From contig JARROD010000055.1 of assembly GCA_037384225.1 (NCBI GenBank), positions 1 to 14,963 on the forward strand: a stretch of 14,963 nucleotides of DNA. The letters are read 5' to 3'. Of the stretch, positions 1-7,706 are shown piece by piece; the first letter of the stretch is position 1; each line of letters begins with the position of its first letter. The translations under genes were made by a program, and so were the position numbers. The DNA comes from JARROD01 sp037384225 (GTDB lineage: Bacteria; Pseudomonadota; Gammaproteobacteria; Pseudomonadales; Cellvibrionaceae). The notes beneath the pieces were generated by a model. That model ran no database searches. It had not been told where the DNA came from and saw nothing but the letters and a program-made list of their open reading frames with translations.

Positions 1-582
1 CAAAGCGTCCATTAACATTTGAATCGATAGCGCCGTGTGCCTGTCCAGGTTGCCTGTGGGTTCGTCCATCAGTACACAGGCCGGTTGGGTGACCAGCGCG
101 CGTGCGATAGCGACCCGTTGTCGCTCGCCACCGGACAGCTCCGACGGCTTGTGCTGCAACCGATCACTCAGCCCCACCCGCTCCAGTAAGGCACTGCCCC
201 GTTTCCGTGCCTGGCCGGGTGAACACTTGCCGATCAACAGCGGCAGGCACACATTCTCCAGCGCGGTAAATTCACCCAGTAAATGATGAAACTGGTAGAC
301 AAACCCCAATTCCCGGTTGCGCACCCGGCCGCGCTGATTGACGCTGAGGGTGGAAAACACCTGGCCTTTTATACACACTTCGCCGCTGCAGGGGGTGTCC
401 AGACCACCGAGTAAATTCAGTAGCGTGGATTTGCCGGACCCAGAGGCGCCGACAATTGCCATCTTTTCCCCCTCTCTAACCGCCAGCTCTACATTTTCGA
501 GCACATGCACGACCTGCGGCCCCTGCCGGTAGGTTTTACTCAGAGACCGACAGGCCAATACTATGTTCGGTAAAGAACCCAT
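1..582 (-). CDS. lolD: LolD, ATP-binding subunit of the LolCDE lipoprotein exporter (C-terminus cut by window edge)
   Basis: ATPase of the inner-membrane complex that extracts outer-membrane lipoproteins and passes them to LolA. 194 codons are visible and the frame is still open at base 1, so roughly 35-40 C-terminal residues of a family of about 230 are missing. The translation shows Walker A (GASGSGKST), a Q-loop followed by FHHLLGEFTALENV (typical of LolD), the signature LSGGERQRVAIARAL and Walker B with D-loop start (LMDEPTGNLD). The ATG at 582 begins MGSLPNIVLACRSLSKTY and lies 14 nt after the lolC stop, with a weak AGG six bases upstream, which suggests co-translation with lolC. From the usual order, lolE would follow beyond the window edge (inference). 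Confidence 0.93.
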   Translation of the reverse strand, partial: MGSLPNIVLACRSLSKTYRQGPQVVHVLENVELAVREGEKMAIVGASGSGKSTLLNLLGGLDTPCSGEVCIKGQVFSTLSVNQRGRVRNRELGFVYQFHHLLGEFTALENVCLPLLIGKCSPGQARKRGSALLERVGLSDRLQHKPSELSGGERQRVAIARALVTQPACVLMDEPTGNLDRHTALSIQMLMDAL

Positions 583-596
583 GAAATACCTGTTCC

Positions 597-1874
597 TTAT
601 TCGTAGCGAAGCGCCTCGGCCGGTTCAACTTTGGCGGCTCGATAGGCGGGGTAAAGTGTAGCCAGGGCACTGATCACCAACGCGGTTGTACAAATCAGTA
701 ATGTGTCCGACCAGCGCCACTGGGAAGGCAGTTGACTGATGAAATACACCCGGGGATCAAACATACTCAGCCCCAGTGCCTGTTCGAACCAATGCACAAT
801 AGCGCCGATATAAATTGCCCCGAACGTTCCCAGCACAGCGCCAATGGCAATGCCCAAAATCCCCACCGTACACCCCTGGATGATAAATATGGCCATCACC
901 TGCCGCGCCGACAGCCCGAGGGTGCGCAATACCGCGATATCGCTGCGTTTGTCCGCCACCATCAGCACCAGGCTAGTGATAATATTAAAGGCCGCGACAG
1001 CGATGATAATCATCAACAACACAGTTATAACGGTTTTTTCCATCTTCACTGCCTGGAACAAGCTGCCCTGGGTCTGGCTCCAGTCACGGCTGAGGTAACT
1101 GTCCCCCAGTTGTTTCGATAGCGATGCCACCACCGCCCCGGCCAGGTAGATATCAGTAACCTTCAGATGGATCCCCTGTACCCCTTCGCTGTAGCGGTAC
1201 AATTTCTGCGCATCCCGCAGGTGAATCATCACCAGGCTCTGATCGACCTGCGCGCCCACCTCGAAGACACCGACGACGGTAAAACGCTTAGAGCGGGGAA
1301 ATACGCCAGCCGGGGTGATAGTGATATCCGGCAACGTCAGGGTGACCTTATCACCGCGCGAAACCCCCAGATAACGGGCCAACAGCGCCCCCAACACTAT
1401 GCCATATTCACCGGGCCGCAGATCGTCGATACTGCCAACCCGCATATGCTGCTCGATCACCGACACATTTTTTTCCTCCGCCGGTAATACACCCTGCACC
1501 TGAACCCCCTGAACCCCGTAGTTATAAGCGATCAAACCGTAACCCGATATATAGGGGGCTGTAGCCAGCACCTGCGGGTGGGCCGCCACCTTTTGCGCCA
1601 GCACCCGCCAGTTGTTCAGGTGAGGCTTACGATCGATGGATGCGTGGGGAACAACACTGAGGATACGGTTTTTCACCTCCCGGTCGAAACCGTTCATCAC
1701 CGAGAGCACTATAATTAAGGCGAGCACGCCAAGCGCCATGCCAAACAGGGAAAACCCATTAACAAAGGATATAAATTGATTGCGCCGCTTAGCGCGGGTA
1801 TAACGCAATCCAATAAAAAGGGGAACGAGTCTGTACATCCGTGCATTAAACCGAAAAATACCCGGGGACGACAA
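597..1874 (-). CDS. lolC: LolC-type permease subunit of the LolCDE lipoprotein exporter
   Basis: Membrane subunit of the lipoprotein-releasing ABC exporter (FtsX-like permease fold). One membrane helix is seen near residues 40-60, a large periplasmic domain at about 70-275, and three C-terminal helices at about 280-305, 325-355 and 390-415. The end PAYRAAKVEPAEALRYE is a LolC/LolE hallmark. LolC and LolE are hard to separate by eye; position before lolD favours LolC. Start choice is open. Family proteins usually begin at MYRLVPLFIGLRY, i.e. the ATG at 1838, but no Shine-Dalgarno precedes it. The TTG at 1874 adds 12 residues and has AGGAG nine bases upstream. The upstream 85 bp to the divergent PilZ gene must hold promoters for both. 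Confidence 0.92.
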   Translation of the reverse strand: MSSPGIFRFNARMYRLVPLFIGLRYTRAKRRNQFISFVNGFSLFGMALGVLALIIVLSVMNGFDREVKNRILSVVPHASIDRKPHLNNWRVLAQKVAAHPQVLATAPYISGYGLIAYNYGVQGVQVQGVLPAEEKNVSVIEQHMRVGSIDDLRPGEYGIVLGALLARYLGVSRGDKVTLTLPDITITPAGVFPRSKRFTVVGVFEVGAQVDQSLVMIHLRDAQKLYRYSEGVQGIHLKVTDIYLAGAVVASLSKQLGDSYLSRDWSQTQGSLFQAVKMEKTVITVLLMIIIAVAAFNIITSLVLMVADKRSDIAVLRTLGLSARQVMAIFIIQGCTVGILGIAIGAVLGTFGAIYIGAIVHWFEQALGLSMFDPRVYFISQLPSQWRWSDTLLICTTALVISALATLYPAYRAAKVEPAEALRYE

Positions 1875-1959
1875 GCTTTTCCGCTCCTGTTAGACTTAAT
1901 AACTAAAGCTTTTGAGACTTTGGATAACTATTTGAGCCCGTCGTGGAGACAAGCGTGCA

Positions 1960-2547
1960 ATGAAACAAACTACAGCCACCGCCGGTGCAAGAGAAAGACG
2001 CGGTTTTTTTCGCATCAATGAAGATCTGCTCCTCGACTACCACGCCGTGGAAACCCAGGTGGCTGAAAGCGAAGAAGCCAGCACCCAGTTTCCGGAATCC
2101 GCCATGCTGGATTTATTCACAGCCTTTCGCCGTATCGACAGCGAAAACGCCCGCTATTTACACGCGGTAAGCGAAATGAACCGTAGCGCCGCCGAATATT
2201 TGGTCAATCTGAATAAAAAAATCGACCTCCTCGCCCAACATGTCGTGGCCGACAAAAACCGCCAGACCCCCCTGAAAACCACCCAGGTCAACCTCAGCGA
2301 AGGCGGTATTGCGTTTGTCGCCGACAAAGCCATTTATAAAGGCTGTTTTTTGGCGTTGAGACTGTTGTTCTTACCCAGCTATGTCTCCATCGCCCTGTTT
2401 GCCAAGGTTATTCGCAGTGAGAGCAAAGACGATCAACGCCACCATATCGCGGCTAAATTCCACCGTATTCATGAGCAGCAGAGGCAGTTGTTGTCAAAAC
2501 ATATTATGCGGGCACAGATCAATGCCAAACGGCGTTTTAAAAGGTAA
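1960..2547 (+). CDS. PilZ-domain protein with a helical insertion (probable c-di-GMP receptor)
   Basis: A 195-residue cytoplasmic protein. The PilZ c-di-GMP motif ERRGFFR (R14-x3-R18) lies at the N-terminus, and the second motif N111-L-S113-E-G-G (N/D-x-S-x-x-G) comes about 95 residues later, followed by beta strands up to about residue 170. In ordinary PilZ domains these two motifs are much closer, so residues ~30-105, which look mainly helical, are an insertion. From memory, P. aeruginosa PA2989, also next to lolCDE, is a PilZ protein of this sort. Both binding motifs are intact, so ligand binding is plausible. Target and output are unknown; no catalytic or membrane domain is visible. Start: ATG 1960 with GGAG 11 nt upstream. 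The gene diverges from lolC. Confidence 0.85.
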   Translation: MKQTTATAGARERRGFFRINEDLLLDYHAVETQVAESEEASTQFPESAMLDLFTAFRRIDSENARYLHAVSEMNRSAAEYLVNLNKKIDLLAQHVVADKNRQTPLKTTQVNLSEGGIAFVADKAIYKGCFLALRLLFLPSYVSIALFAKVIRSESKDDQRHHIAAKFHRIHEQQRQLLSKHIMRAQINAKRRFKR

Positions 2548-2587
2548 ATCTATACCCCCAAAGCGGACAGGGACAAAAGGGCTATAC

Positions 2588-2593
2588 TATACT
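2588..2593 (+). promoter_or_regulatory. Candidate sigma70 -10 box upstream of the BamE-like gene
   Basis: TATACT (5 of 6 consensus positions) lies 18 bp after CGGACA at 2564-2569 (4 of 6). The predicted start near 2600 would give a short leader to the ATG at 2635. This implies the small exported protein gene can be transcribed apart from the PilZ gene. It rests on box matching only. Confidence 0.3.
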
Positions 2594-2634
2594 CGAATAA
2601 CCATAAACCCGCTTATCACGAAATAAGGAAAGCG

Positions 2635-2940
2635 ATGACGATGAAACCGCTATGGCTATTACTCCTCTCTGTGTTTTTTGGTTTTTCTGTGGCCAATGCC
2701 GAAACGATAGAAATACCGGTAGGTCAGCAGGCGCAGGAGAAATGGAGTATCGACCGCCCGCACAAGGGCATGAGCAAACAACAGGTAAAGGCGAGTTTCG
2801 GCGAACCTGTCGATTGGAAAGACGCCGTGGGCGATCCGCCGATTTCCAGTTGGGTTTATGATGAATACATCGTCTATTTTGAATTCGACCATGTTATTCA
2901 TACCGTGTTGAAGCAGACTCACGCCAGAGTCGGGAATTGA
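2635..2940 (+). CDS. Small exported BamE/SmpA-like protein of unknown role
   Basis: 101 residues. An N-terminal signal peptide is clear: MTMKPLWLLLLSVFFGFSVANA, with a likely signal peptidase I site after ANA; there is no lipobox cysteine. The mature part contains KGMSKQQVKASFGEP, the helix-turn motif shared by the BamE/SmpA fold and related small envelope proteins, then two or three predicted strands (SSWVYDEYIVYFEFDHVIHTV). It is therefore probably a soluble periplasmic protein of the BamE-like superfamily, but not BamE itself, which is a lipoprotein. AAGGA lies five bases before the first ATG; the second ATG at 2641 is also possible. It converges with sth across a hairpin. No specific function can be assigned. 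Confidence 0.75.
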   Translation: MTMKPLWLLLLSVFFGFSVANAETIEIPVGQQAQEKWSIDRPHKGMSKQQVKASFGEPVDWKDAVGDPPISSWVYDEYIVYFEFDHVIHTVLKQTHARVGN

Positions 2941-2977
2941 CATTAGTGCCCTGCCCCGCAATCCATAAGTCTCATTA

Positions 2978-3006
2978 CCCGGCTACCCGTATTTCGGGTA
3001 GCCGGG
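2978..3006. terminator. Bidirectional hairpin between convergent genes
   Basis: A perfect 12-bp stem (CCCGGCTACCCG / CGGGTAGCCGGG) with a 5-nt loop, TATTT. It sits between the convergent BamE-like gene (stop 2940) and sth (stop 3007-3009) and touches the sth stop codon. The stem is very strong, but neither side has a real T-tract, so it may be a weak intrinsic terminator or an RNA 3' end stabiliser shared by both transcripts. Confidence 0.6.
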
Positions 3007-4401
3007 CTAACGACCAACTCTATTCAATCCATCCAAAGCCGCTACCCGATAGGCTTCCGCCATGGTGGGATAGTTAAACGTAGTATTAACAAAATACCGT
3101 ACCGAGTTGGCTTCCCCTTTTTGGGTCATTATCGCCTGGCCGATATGAATAATCTCCGAGGCTTCGGCGCCGAAACAGTGAATGCCCAGTATTTCAAACG
3201 TATCCACATGAAACAACAGTTTCAGCATTCCCACATCTTCGCCACTGATCTGCGCTCTTGCCGTGCCTTTGAAAAACGCCCTACCCACTTCATAGGGTAT
3301 TCGCGCCGCGGTTAATTCGCTTTCACTTTTGCCGATCGAGCTGATTTCCGGCAGTGTATAGATACCCGTGGCCGCGTCGGTGACAAAACGGCACTCCTGC
3401 CCCATCATGGCCGCCGCGGCGCTACGTCCCTGGTCATAGGAGGCGCTGGCCAGACTCGGCCAGCCGATCACGTCTCCCACGGCATAAATATTTTCGACTT
3501 CGGTCTGGTATTTTTCGTTGACACTGAGCTGACCGCGGTGATCCGCCGTTAACTGGGTATTTTCCAGGCGCAGGGTTTCCGTATTGCCGGAGCGACCGTT
3601 ACACCACAGCAGTGCATCGGCGCGTAGCCGTTTGCCGGATTTCAGGTTCAGCGTAACACTGTTTTTGTCGGCAACCACCGATTCGTATTCTTCGCAATGT
3701 CTGACCATCACGCCACTGTCGCGCAGGTGGTAACTGAGCGCATCGGATATTTCATCGTCGAGAAACGACAATAGCCGCTCGCGGCTGTTGATCAGGTCGA
3801 CTTTCATTCCGAGGCCGGCGAAAATTGAAGCGTATTCACAACCGATTACCCCGGCGCCGTAAATGATCAGGGTGCGGGGTGTATGCTGCATCTCGAGAAT
3901 TTTGTCACTGTCGTAGATGCGCGGGTGAGCGAAGTCTACATCGGCCGGGTGGTAGGGCCGCGAGCCGGTGCCAATAATGATATTTTTGGCGCGGATGGTT
4001 TCCACTAAACCATCGGGGGAGACTATTTCCAGGTTGTGCTTGTCGACAAAGCTGGCGCGGCCGATATGCAGGTCGACGCGATTGCGACTGTAATAGCGGG
4101 TGTGCAGCTCTACCTGTGGGGGAATGACTTTTATGGCCGATTTAAGGATACGCGGGAATTTCAACCAGCGTGTGTTGCCGATTTCGCGGAATAGGGGGTT
4201 GCTATTGAAGCGGATGATCTGCTTCACGGCATGCCGTAGCGCCTTGGATGGAATAGTGCCTTTGTGGGTGCAATTTCCGCCCACCATTGTCCGGTCTTCA
4301 ATGACCCCGACTCTGCGCCCGTTTTTGGCCGCGGCCATGGCGGCCCCCTCTCCGGCTGGCCCGGAACCTATAACCGCAATATCATAGCTGTAATCAGCCA
4401 T
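3007..4401 (-). CDS. sthA: Soluble pyridine nucleotide transhydrogenase
   Basis: FAD-dependent cytosolic enzyme that transfers hydride between NADPH and NAD+, normally used to dispose of excess NADPH. The 464 residues match the family length. The flavin motif GSGPAGEGAA is at 12-21, GGNCTHKGTIPSKALRH at 41-57, the NAD(P) motif GAGVIGCE at 182-189, and the second FAD motif AVGDVIGWPSLASASYDQGR at 307-326. The dihydrolipoamide-dehydrogenase-like fold keeps Cys44 but has Thr where disulfide reductases have the second redox Cys; that is normal for Sth and not a defect. The gene lies 24 nt after nqrM on the same strand, so it is probably the last gene of the nqr transcript. An AGAGG precedes the ATG by about 11 nt. 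Confidence 0.95.
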   Translation of the reverse strand: MADYSYDIAVIGSGPAGEGAAMAAAKNGRRVGVIEDRTMVGGNCTHKGTIPSKALRHAVKQIIRFNSNPLFREIGNTRWLKFPRILKSAIKVIPPQVELHTRYYSRNRVDLHIGRASFVDKHNLEIVSPDGLVETIRAKNIIIGTGSRPYHPADVDFAHPRIYDSDKILEMQHTPRTLIIYGAGVIGCEYASIFAGLGMKVDLINSRERLLSFLDDEISDALSYHLRDSGVMVRHCEEYESVVADKNSVTLNLKSGKRLRADALLWCNGRSGNTETLRLENTQLTADHRGQLSVNEKYQTEVENIYAVGDVIGWPSLASASYDQGRSAAAAMMGQECRFVTDAATGIYTLPEISSIGKSESELTAARIPYEVGRAFFKGTARAQISGEDVGMLKLLFHVDTFEILGIHCFGAEASEIIHIGQAIMTQKGEANSVRYFVNTTFNYPTMAEAYRVAALDGLNRVGR

Positions 4402-4425
4402 TTCTTTTTATACCTCTTTTTATTT

Positions 4426-4692
4426 TCACGATTTGTCGGCGTTATAAGCCAGGTCCTTTGTCCATTCCGCAACCGTGTTTTTGCCCGCTGTGGGTGCCTG
4501 TTGTGAAATTTGCTCACACTTGGCGGTATCCCCGCCACAAATATCGCACACATAGTCCTTTTCACCGAGTGCGGCGCCAACGCCGCCACAAGATCCGGTA
4601 AGCGGCTTGCGGCCCATCATCACACCCACGGACATTGCGGTGATAACCAGCAACATGGCTACAAAAGTAATCACCAAGACAGCCATCATCAT
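4426..4692 (-). CDS. nqrM: NqrM, Na+-NQR maturation protein (DUF539 family)
   Basis: Small membrane-anchored factor needed for assembly of the iron centre held by NqrD and NqrE. 88 residues: one N-terminal membrane helix (about 3-27), then GRKPLTGSCGGVGAALG and DYVCDICGG. The four conserved cysteines are Cys35, Cys49, Cys52 and Cys59, counting from the first ATG. Three ATG codons in a row (4692, 4689, 4686) are possible; AAAGGGG upstream is best spaced for the second or third. The gene lies 74 nt after apbE and 24 nt before sth. Placement after apbE matches, from memory, the Vibrio nqrABCDEF-apbE-nqrM order. The C-terminal tail after residue 62 is not recognised. Confidence 0.93.
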   Translation of the reverse strand: MMMAVLVITFVAMLLVITAMSVGVMMGRKPLTGSCGGVGAALGEKDYVCDICGGDTAKCEQISQQAPTAGKNTVAEWTKDLAYNADKS

Positions 4693-4766
4693 CTACCCCT
4701 TTCATAAATTAACATTCCGGACAGTATACCCAAAGCGTTTGATGAGCGATTGTGCCATCGTCTGCG

Positions 4767-5840
4767 TTATTGTCGCAGATAAGCGCCAAAAGCAGAGGAA
4801 TACTGCTCCCGAAACCCGGTATCGTTTTTGACAATGAAGAACGCTGCGATTCCCTCTGCTTCTGCCAGCGCCAGAGCCCGCTCCTGCCCGAGTACATTCA
4901 AGGCAGTGGCCAGGGCGTCGGCCCTGGCGGACGTTTCCGCGATGACCGTAACCGAGGCCAGCGTGTGGGTGACCGGATAACCCGAGGTCGGATCCAGGGT
5001 ATGAGAGTATCGCTTGCCGTCGACCTCGAAATAGTTGCGGTAATCACCGGACGTCGCCACGCCGACACCGCTGACATAAATCGCTTTTTGGGCACTGGTG
5101 TGCATCAGCGAAGGCGCTTCCACACCAATACGCCATTTGTTGCCGCGCGGACTCTGGCCCCGCACGTACAACTCGCCACCGACCTCCACCAGATAGTTGG
5201 CGATTCCCAGGCTATCGAGTTCCGCCGCGACCCGGTCAACCCCATAGCCTTTCGCCACCGCGGAGAGATCCACCTGAAAGGGCTTGTGTTTGCGTATGGA
5301 CATGGGCTTAGGCCGCAACTGCAGATTCCTGTATCCCATTTGTTGCCTGGCTTTTGCAATCACCTCCGGCGACGGTACCTCCTGGTCGGTTTTATCCGGT
5401 CCGAACCCCCACAGGTTAACCAGCTCTGCGACCGTAATATCGAAGGCGCCGGAACTCAGAGCGCTGATTTCCTGGCTGATCTTCAGCACTTGAAACAAGG
5501 GTTCCGACACCGGTAGCCATTGACCGGTTGCAGCCCGATTGAGACGGTTCAATTCGGAGTCGGGCAGGTAGGTGGACATCCGCTGATTGACGTCCGCCAG
5601 GACCCGGTCGATGCGCTTTTGCAGCTCACCTTGGCGCCGATCCCGGCCCGGCTCAACCACGGTAATGTGGTAGCTGGTTCCCATGGTCTCGCCGGAGAAA
5701 GTCCAGACGGGGGGTTGCGACTCCGATTCGCACCCGCTTAGCAGTAACAACCCCAATAGCGCACCCGCAAACCAAAACGAGGCCAGTAAAGCCGGCCTCG
5801 TTTTTGAAGGGTTTAAAACGCCTTTAACCTCCGAAATCAT
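4767..5840 (-). CDS. apbE: ApbE, FAD:protein FMN transferase lipoprotein
   Basis: Mg2+-dependent enzyme that splits FAD and attaches FMN covalently to threonines of NqrB and NqrC on the periplasmic side. It carries a lipoprotein signal: a hydrophobic stretch ending LLLLSGC. The body shows SGETMGTSYHITVV, VDLSAVAKGYGVD, SGDYRNYFEVDGKRYSHTLDPTSGYPV and SARADALATAL, the usual ApbE substrate and metal-binding blocks. The frame is open from GTG 5867 (366 codons), with ATG at 5858 and 5840. I chose 5840 (357 codons), which overlaps the nqrF 3' end by 17 nt, but none of the three has a good Shine-Dalgarno. All require translation through the hairpin at 5774-5804. The residue after the lipid cysteine is Glu, consistent with outer-membrane sorting (inference). 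Confidence 0.93.
   Translation of the reverse strand: MISEVKGVLNPSKTRPALLASFWFAGALLGLLLLSGCESESQPPVWTFSGETMGTSYHITVVEPGRDRRQGELQKRIDRVLADVNQRMSTYLPDSELNRLNRAATGQWLPVSEPLFQVLKISQEISALSSGAFDITVAELVNLWGFGPDKTDQEVPSPEVIAKARQQMGYRNLQLRPKPMSIRKHKPFQVDLSAVAKGYGVDRVAAELDSLGIANYLVEVGGELYVRGQSPRGNKWRIGVEAPSLMHTSAQKAIYVSGVGVATSGDYRNYFEVDGKRYSHTLDPTSGYPVTHTLASVTVIAETSARADALATALNVLGQERALALAEAEGIAAFFIVKNDTGFREQYSSAFGAYLRQ
5774..5804 (-). terminator. Intrinsic-terminator-like hairpin after nqrF, inside the apbE frame
   Basis: Read on the minus strand it forms a 13-bp stem: AAAACGAGGCCGG, loop CTTTA, then CTGGCCTCGTTTT. One pair is a G-U wobble that would be an A-C mismatch on the opposite strand, so the fold is best in the nqr direction. 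The 3' arm ends in TTTT, followed by GGTTTG. It begins 19 nt after the nqrF stop codon (5824-5826), where a terminator would be expected, yet the apbE reading frame runs straight through it, in the signal peptide codons. Possible role: partial termination that lowers apbE-nqrM-sth relative to nqrA-F. Confidence 0.55.
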
Positions 5841-7047
5841 CAAGTAGAATATTCTCATCTTCAACACCGAGGTCTTTCAGCATTTTTATCACCGCCGCGT
5901 TCATCATCGGTGGCCCGCACATATAGTATTCACAATCTTCCGGCGCCGGGTGATCCTTTAGGTAATTCTCGTAAAGCACATTGTGAATAAAGCCGGTCAA
6001 GCCTTTCCAGTTATCTTCCGGCTGCGGATCCGAGAGAGCGATATGCCAATCGAAGTTCTCATTTTCTTCCGCCAGCTTGTCGTACTCATCCTGGTAAAAC
6101 AGCTCGCGCAATGAACGCGCACCGTACCAAAAAGAGATTTTGCGTTTTGCATTAAGGCGCTTTAACTGATCAAAAATATGCGAACGCATCGGCGCCATTC
6201 CCGCACCACCGCCGATAAACACCATTTCGTTGCCGGTTTCCTTGGCAAAAAACTCACCGAAAGGACCAAAGACAGTGATTTTATCCCCCGCTTTCAGGTT
6301 AAACACGTAGGAGGACATCTGGCCCGGAGGAATTCCCTTGGATCCGGGGGGCGGCGTGGCAATGCGAATATTGAATTTGACTATGCCTTTTTCTTCCGGG
6401 TAATTAGCCATCGAGTAAGCGCGGATAATCGGTTCGGTAACCTTCGATTCCAGGTTAAAAAATCCAAACCGCTCCCAGTCGCCGCGGTACTCTTGCTCAA
6501 CGTTAAAGTCGCTGAACTTGACGTGATGCGGCGGTGCCTCCAACTGCACATACCCCCCCGCCCGGAAATCGACGTTTTCACCCTCCGGTAATTTCAGCGT
6601 CAGCTCTTTGATAAAAGTCGCCACATTCGGGTTGGAAACCACCGTACATTCCCATTGCTTAACGCCAAATACATCCTCGGGAACCTGAATATCCATATTC
6701 TGTTTCACCGGCACCTGGCAGGACAGGCGCCATCCGTCATTGGCGTCACGGCGGGTGAAGTGCCCCTCTTCCGTGGGCAACATGGAGCCACCGCCGGATT
6801 TAATCACACACTTGCACTGCGCACAGCTGCCGCCGCCACCGCAGGCCGAAGGCAGAAACAAACCATTGCCGGCCAGCGTCTGCAATAACTTGCCGCCGGC
6901 GGCGACAGTCAGGGTTTTTTCGCCGTTGATGACAATATTGACATCGCCGCTGCTCACCAGTTGAGAGCGCGCACCGAGGATGATTGCCACCAGCGCCAGC
7001 ACTATCACTGTGAACATAACTACGCCAAGAATAATCTCTATGTTCAT
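5824..7047 (-). CDS. nqrF: NqrF, NADH dehydrogenase subunit of Na+-NQR
   Basis: Electron entry subunit: it oxidises NADH through FAD and passes electrons to a [2Fe-2S] centre. 407 residues, the usual length. One N-terminal membrane helix (about 3-25) is followed by a ferredoxin domain with ligands Cys69, Cys75, Cys78 and Cys110. The FAD motif is RAYSMANYP at 209-217, the NAD-binding loop GGGAGMAPMRS at 279-289 and CGPPMM at 377-382, and the protein ends in the family tail LLDDFGG. The ATG has AGAAGGA seven bases upstream. A 48-nt gap separates it from nqrE, the largest gap inside nqrA-F. Confidence 0.97.
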   Translation of the reverse strand: MNIEIILGVVMFTVIVLALVAIILGARSQLVSSGDVNIVINGEKTLTVAAGGKLLQTLAGNGLFLPSACGGGGSCAQCKCVIKSGGGSMLPTEEGHFTRRDANDGWRLSCQVPVKQNMDIQVPEDVFGVKQWECTVVSNPNVATFIKELTLKLPEGENVDFRAGGYVQLEAPPHHVKFSDFNVEQEYRGDWERFGFFNLESKVTEPIIRAYSMANYPEEKGIVKFNIRIATPPPGSKGIPPGQMSSYVFNLKAGDKITVFGPFGEFFAKETGNEMVFIGGGAGMAPMRSHIFDQLKRLNAKRKISFWYGARSLRELFYQDEYDKLAEENENFDWHIALSDPQPEDNWKGLTGFIHNVLYENYLKDHPAPEDCEYYMCGPPMMNAAVIKMLKDLGVEDENILLDDFGG

Positions 7048-7095
7048 ACTTTGTCCTTCTTTCCCCTTATAGACACCACTGTAAGGGCGGGGTGA

Positions 7096-7704
7096 TTACA
7101 GATCGATACCGCCAAATGACATAAACCCAAGCGACATAAGACCGACAGTGATAAACGTAATACCCAGGCCGCGCAGCCCCTCCGGTACATCGCTGTATTT
7201 CAGTTTTTCGCGAATACCGGCCAGCGCCGTAATCGCCAGCGCCCAGCCGATACCCGAGCCGGCGCCAAACACAAAGCTCTCCGCCAGGTTGTAGTCGCGT
7301 TCCACCATAAACAGGGAAGCCCCCATGATGGCGCAGTTGACGGTAATCAACGGCAGGAATACCCCCAGAGCGTTGTAGAGAGTCGGTACGTATTTATCCA
7401 GCACCATCTCCATAATCTGCACCAACGCGGCGATGACACCGATATAGGAAATCAGCCCGAGGAAGCTCAGATCCACTTCCGGCAACCCCGCCCAGGCCAG
7501 GGCACCGTCGGCAAGCAGGTAGGTATACAAAAGGTTATTGACAGGCACAGTGATCGCCAGCACCACCACCACCGCGATACCGAGGCCTATTGCCGCTTCC
7601 ACTTTTTTTGATATGGCCAGAAAGGTACACATACCGAGGAAGAAGCTCAGGGCCATATTGTCGATAAATATCGAGCGGATAAACAAGCTGAGAAAATGTT
7701 CCAC
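7096..7704 (-). CDS. nqrE: NqrE, membrane subunit of Na+-NQR
   Basis: Integral membrane subunit with about six helices that, with NqrD, holds the intramembrane iron site. 202 residues. Cys26 and Cys124 are the iron-ligand pair expected from the family (Vibrio numbering from memory is 26 and 120; this protein is four residues longer). The start is GTG at 7704, preceded by AAGGAGG that overlaps the end of nqrD; only 2 nt separate the two genes, implying translational coupling. NqrE and NqrD are homologous to each other and to RnfA/RnfE subunits, but the flanking nqr genes settle the identity. Confidence 0.96.
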   Translation of the reverse strand: MEHFLSLFIRSIFIDNMALSFFLGMCTFLAISKKVEAAIGLGIAVVVVLAITVPVNNLLYTYLLADGALAWAGLPEVDLSFLGLISYIGVIAALVQIMEMVLDKYVPTLYNALGVFLPLITVNCAIMGASLFMVERDYNLAESFVFGAGSGIGWALAITALAGIREKLKYSDVPEGLRGLGITFITVGLMSLGFMSFGGIDL

Positions 7705-7706
7705 GC

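Noticed and set aside
732..1487. Plus-strand ORFs opposite lolC
   Set aside because: Shadows of the conserved lolC frame; no signal for independent translation.
3007..4401. Missing second redox cysteine in the flavoprotein active site
   Set aside because: Soluble transhydrogenases normally have CTHxGTIPS with a single cysteine, so this is not a mutation.
4752..5516. Long plus-strand ORF of 254 codons opposite apbE
   Set aside because: It is antisense to a clear ApbE coding frame, lacks family motifs and a ribosome binding site, and results from codon bias.
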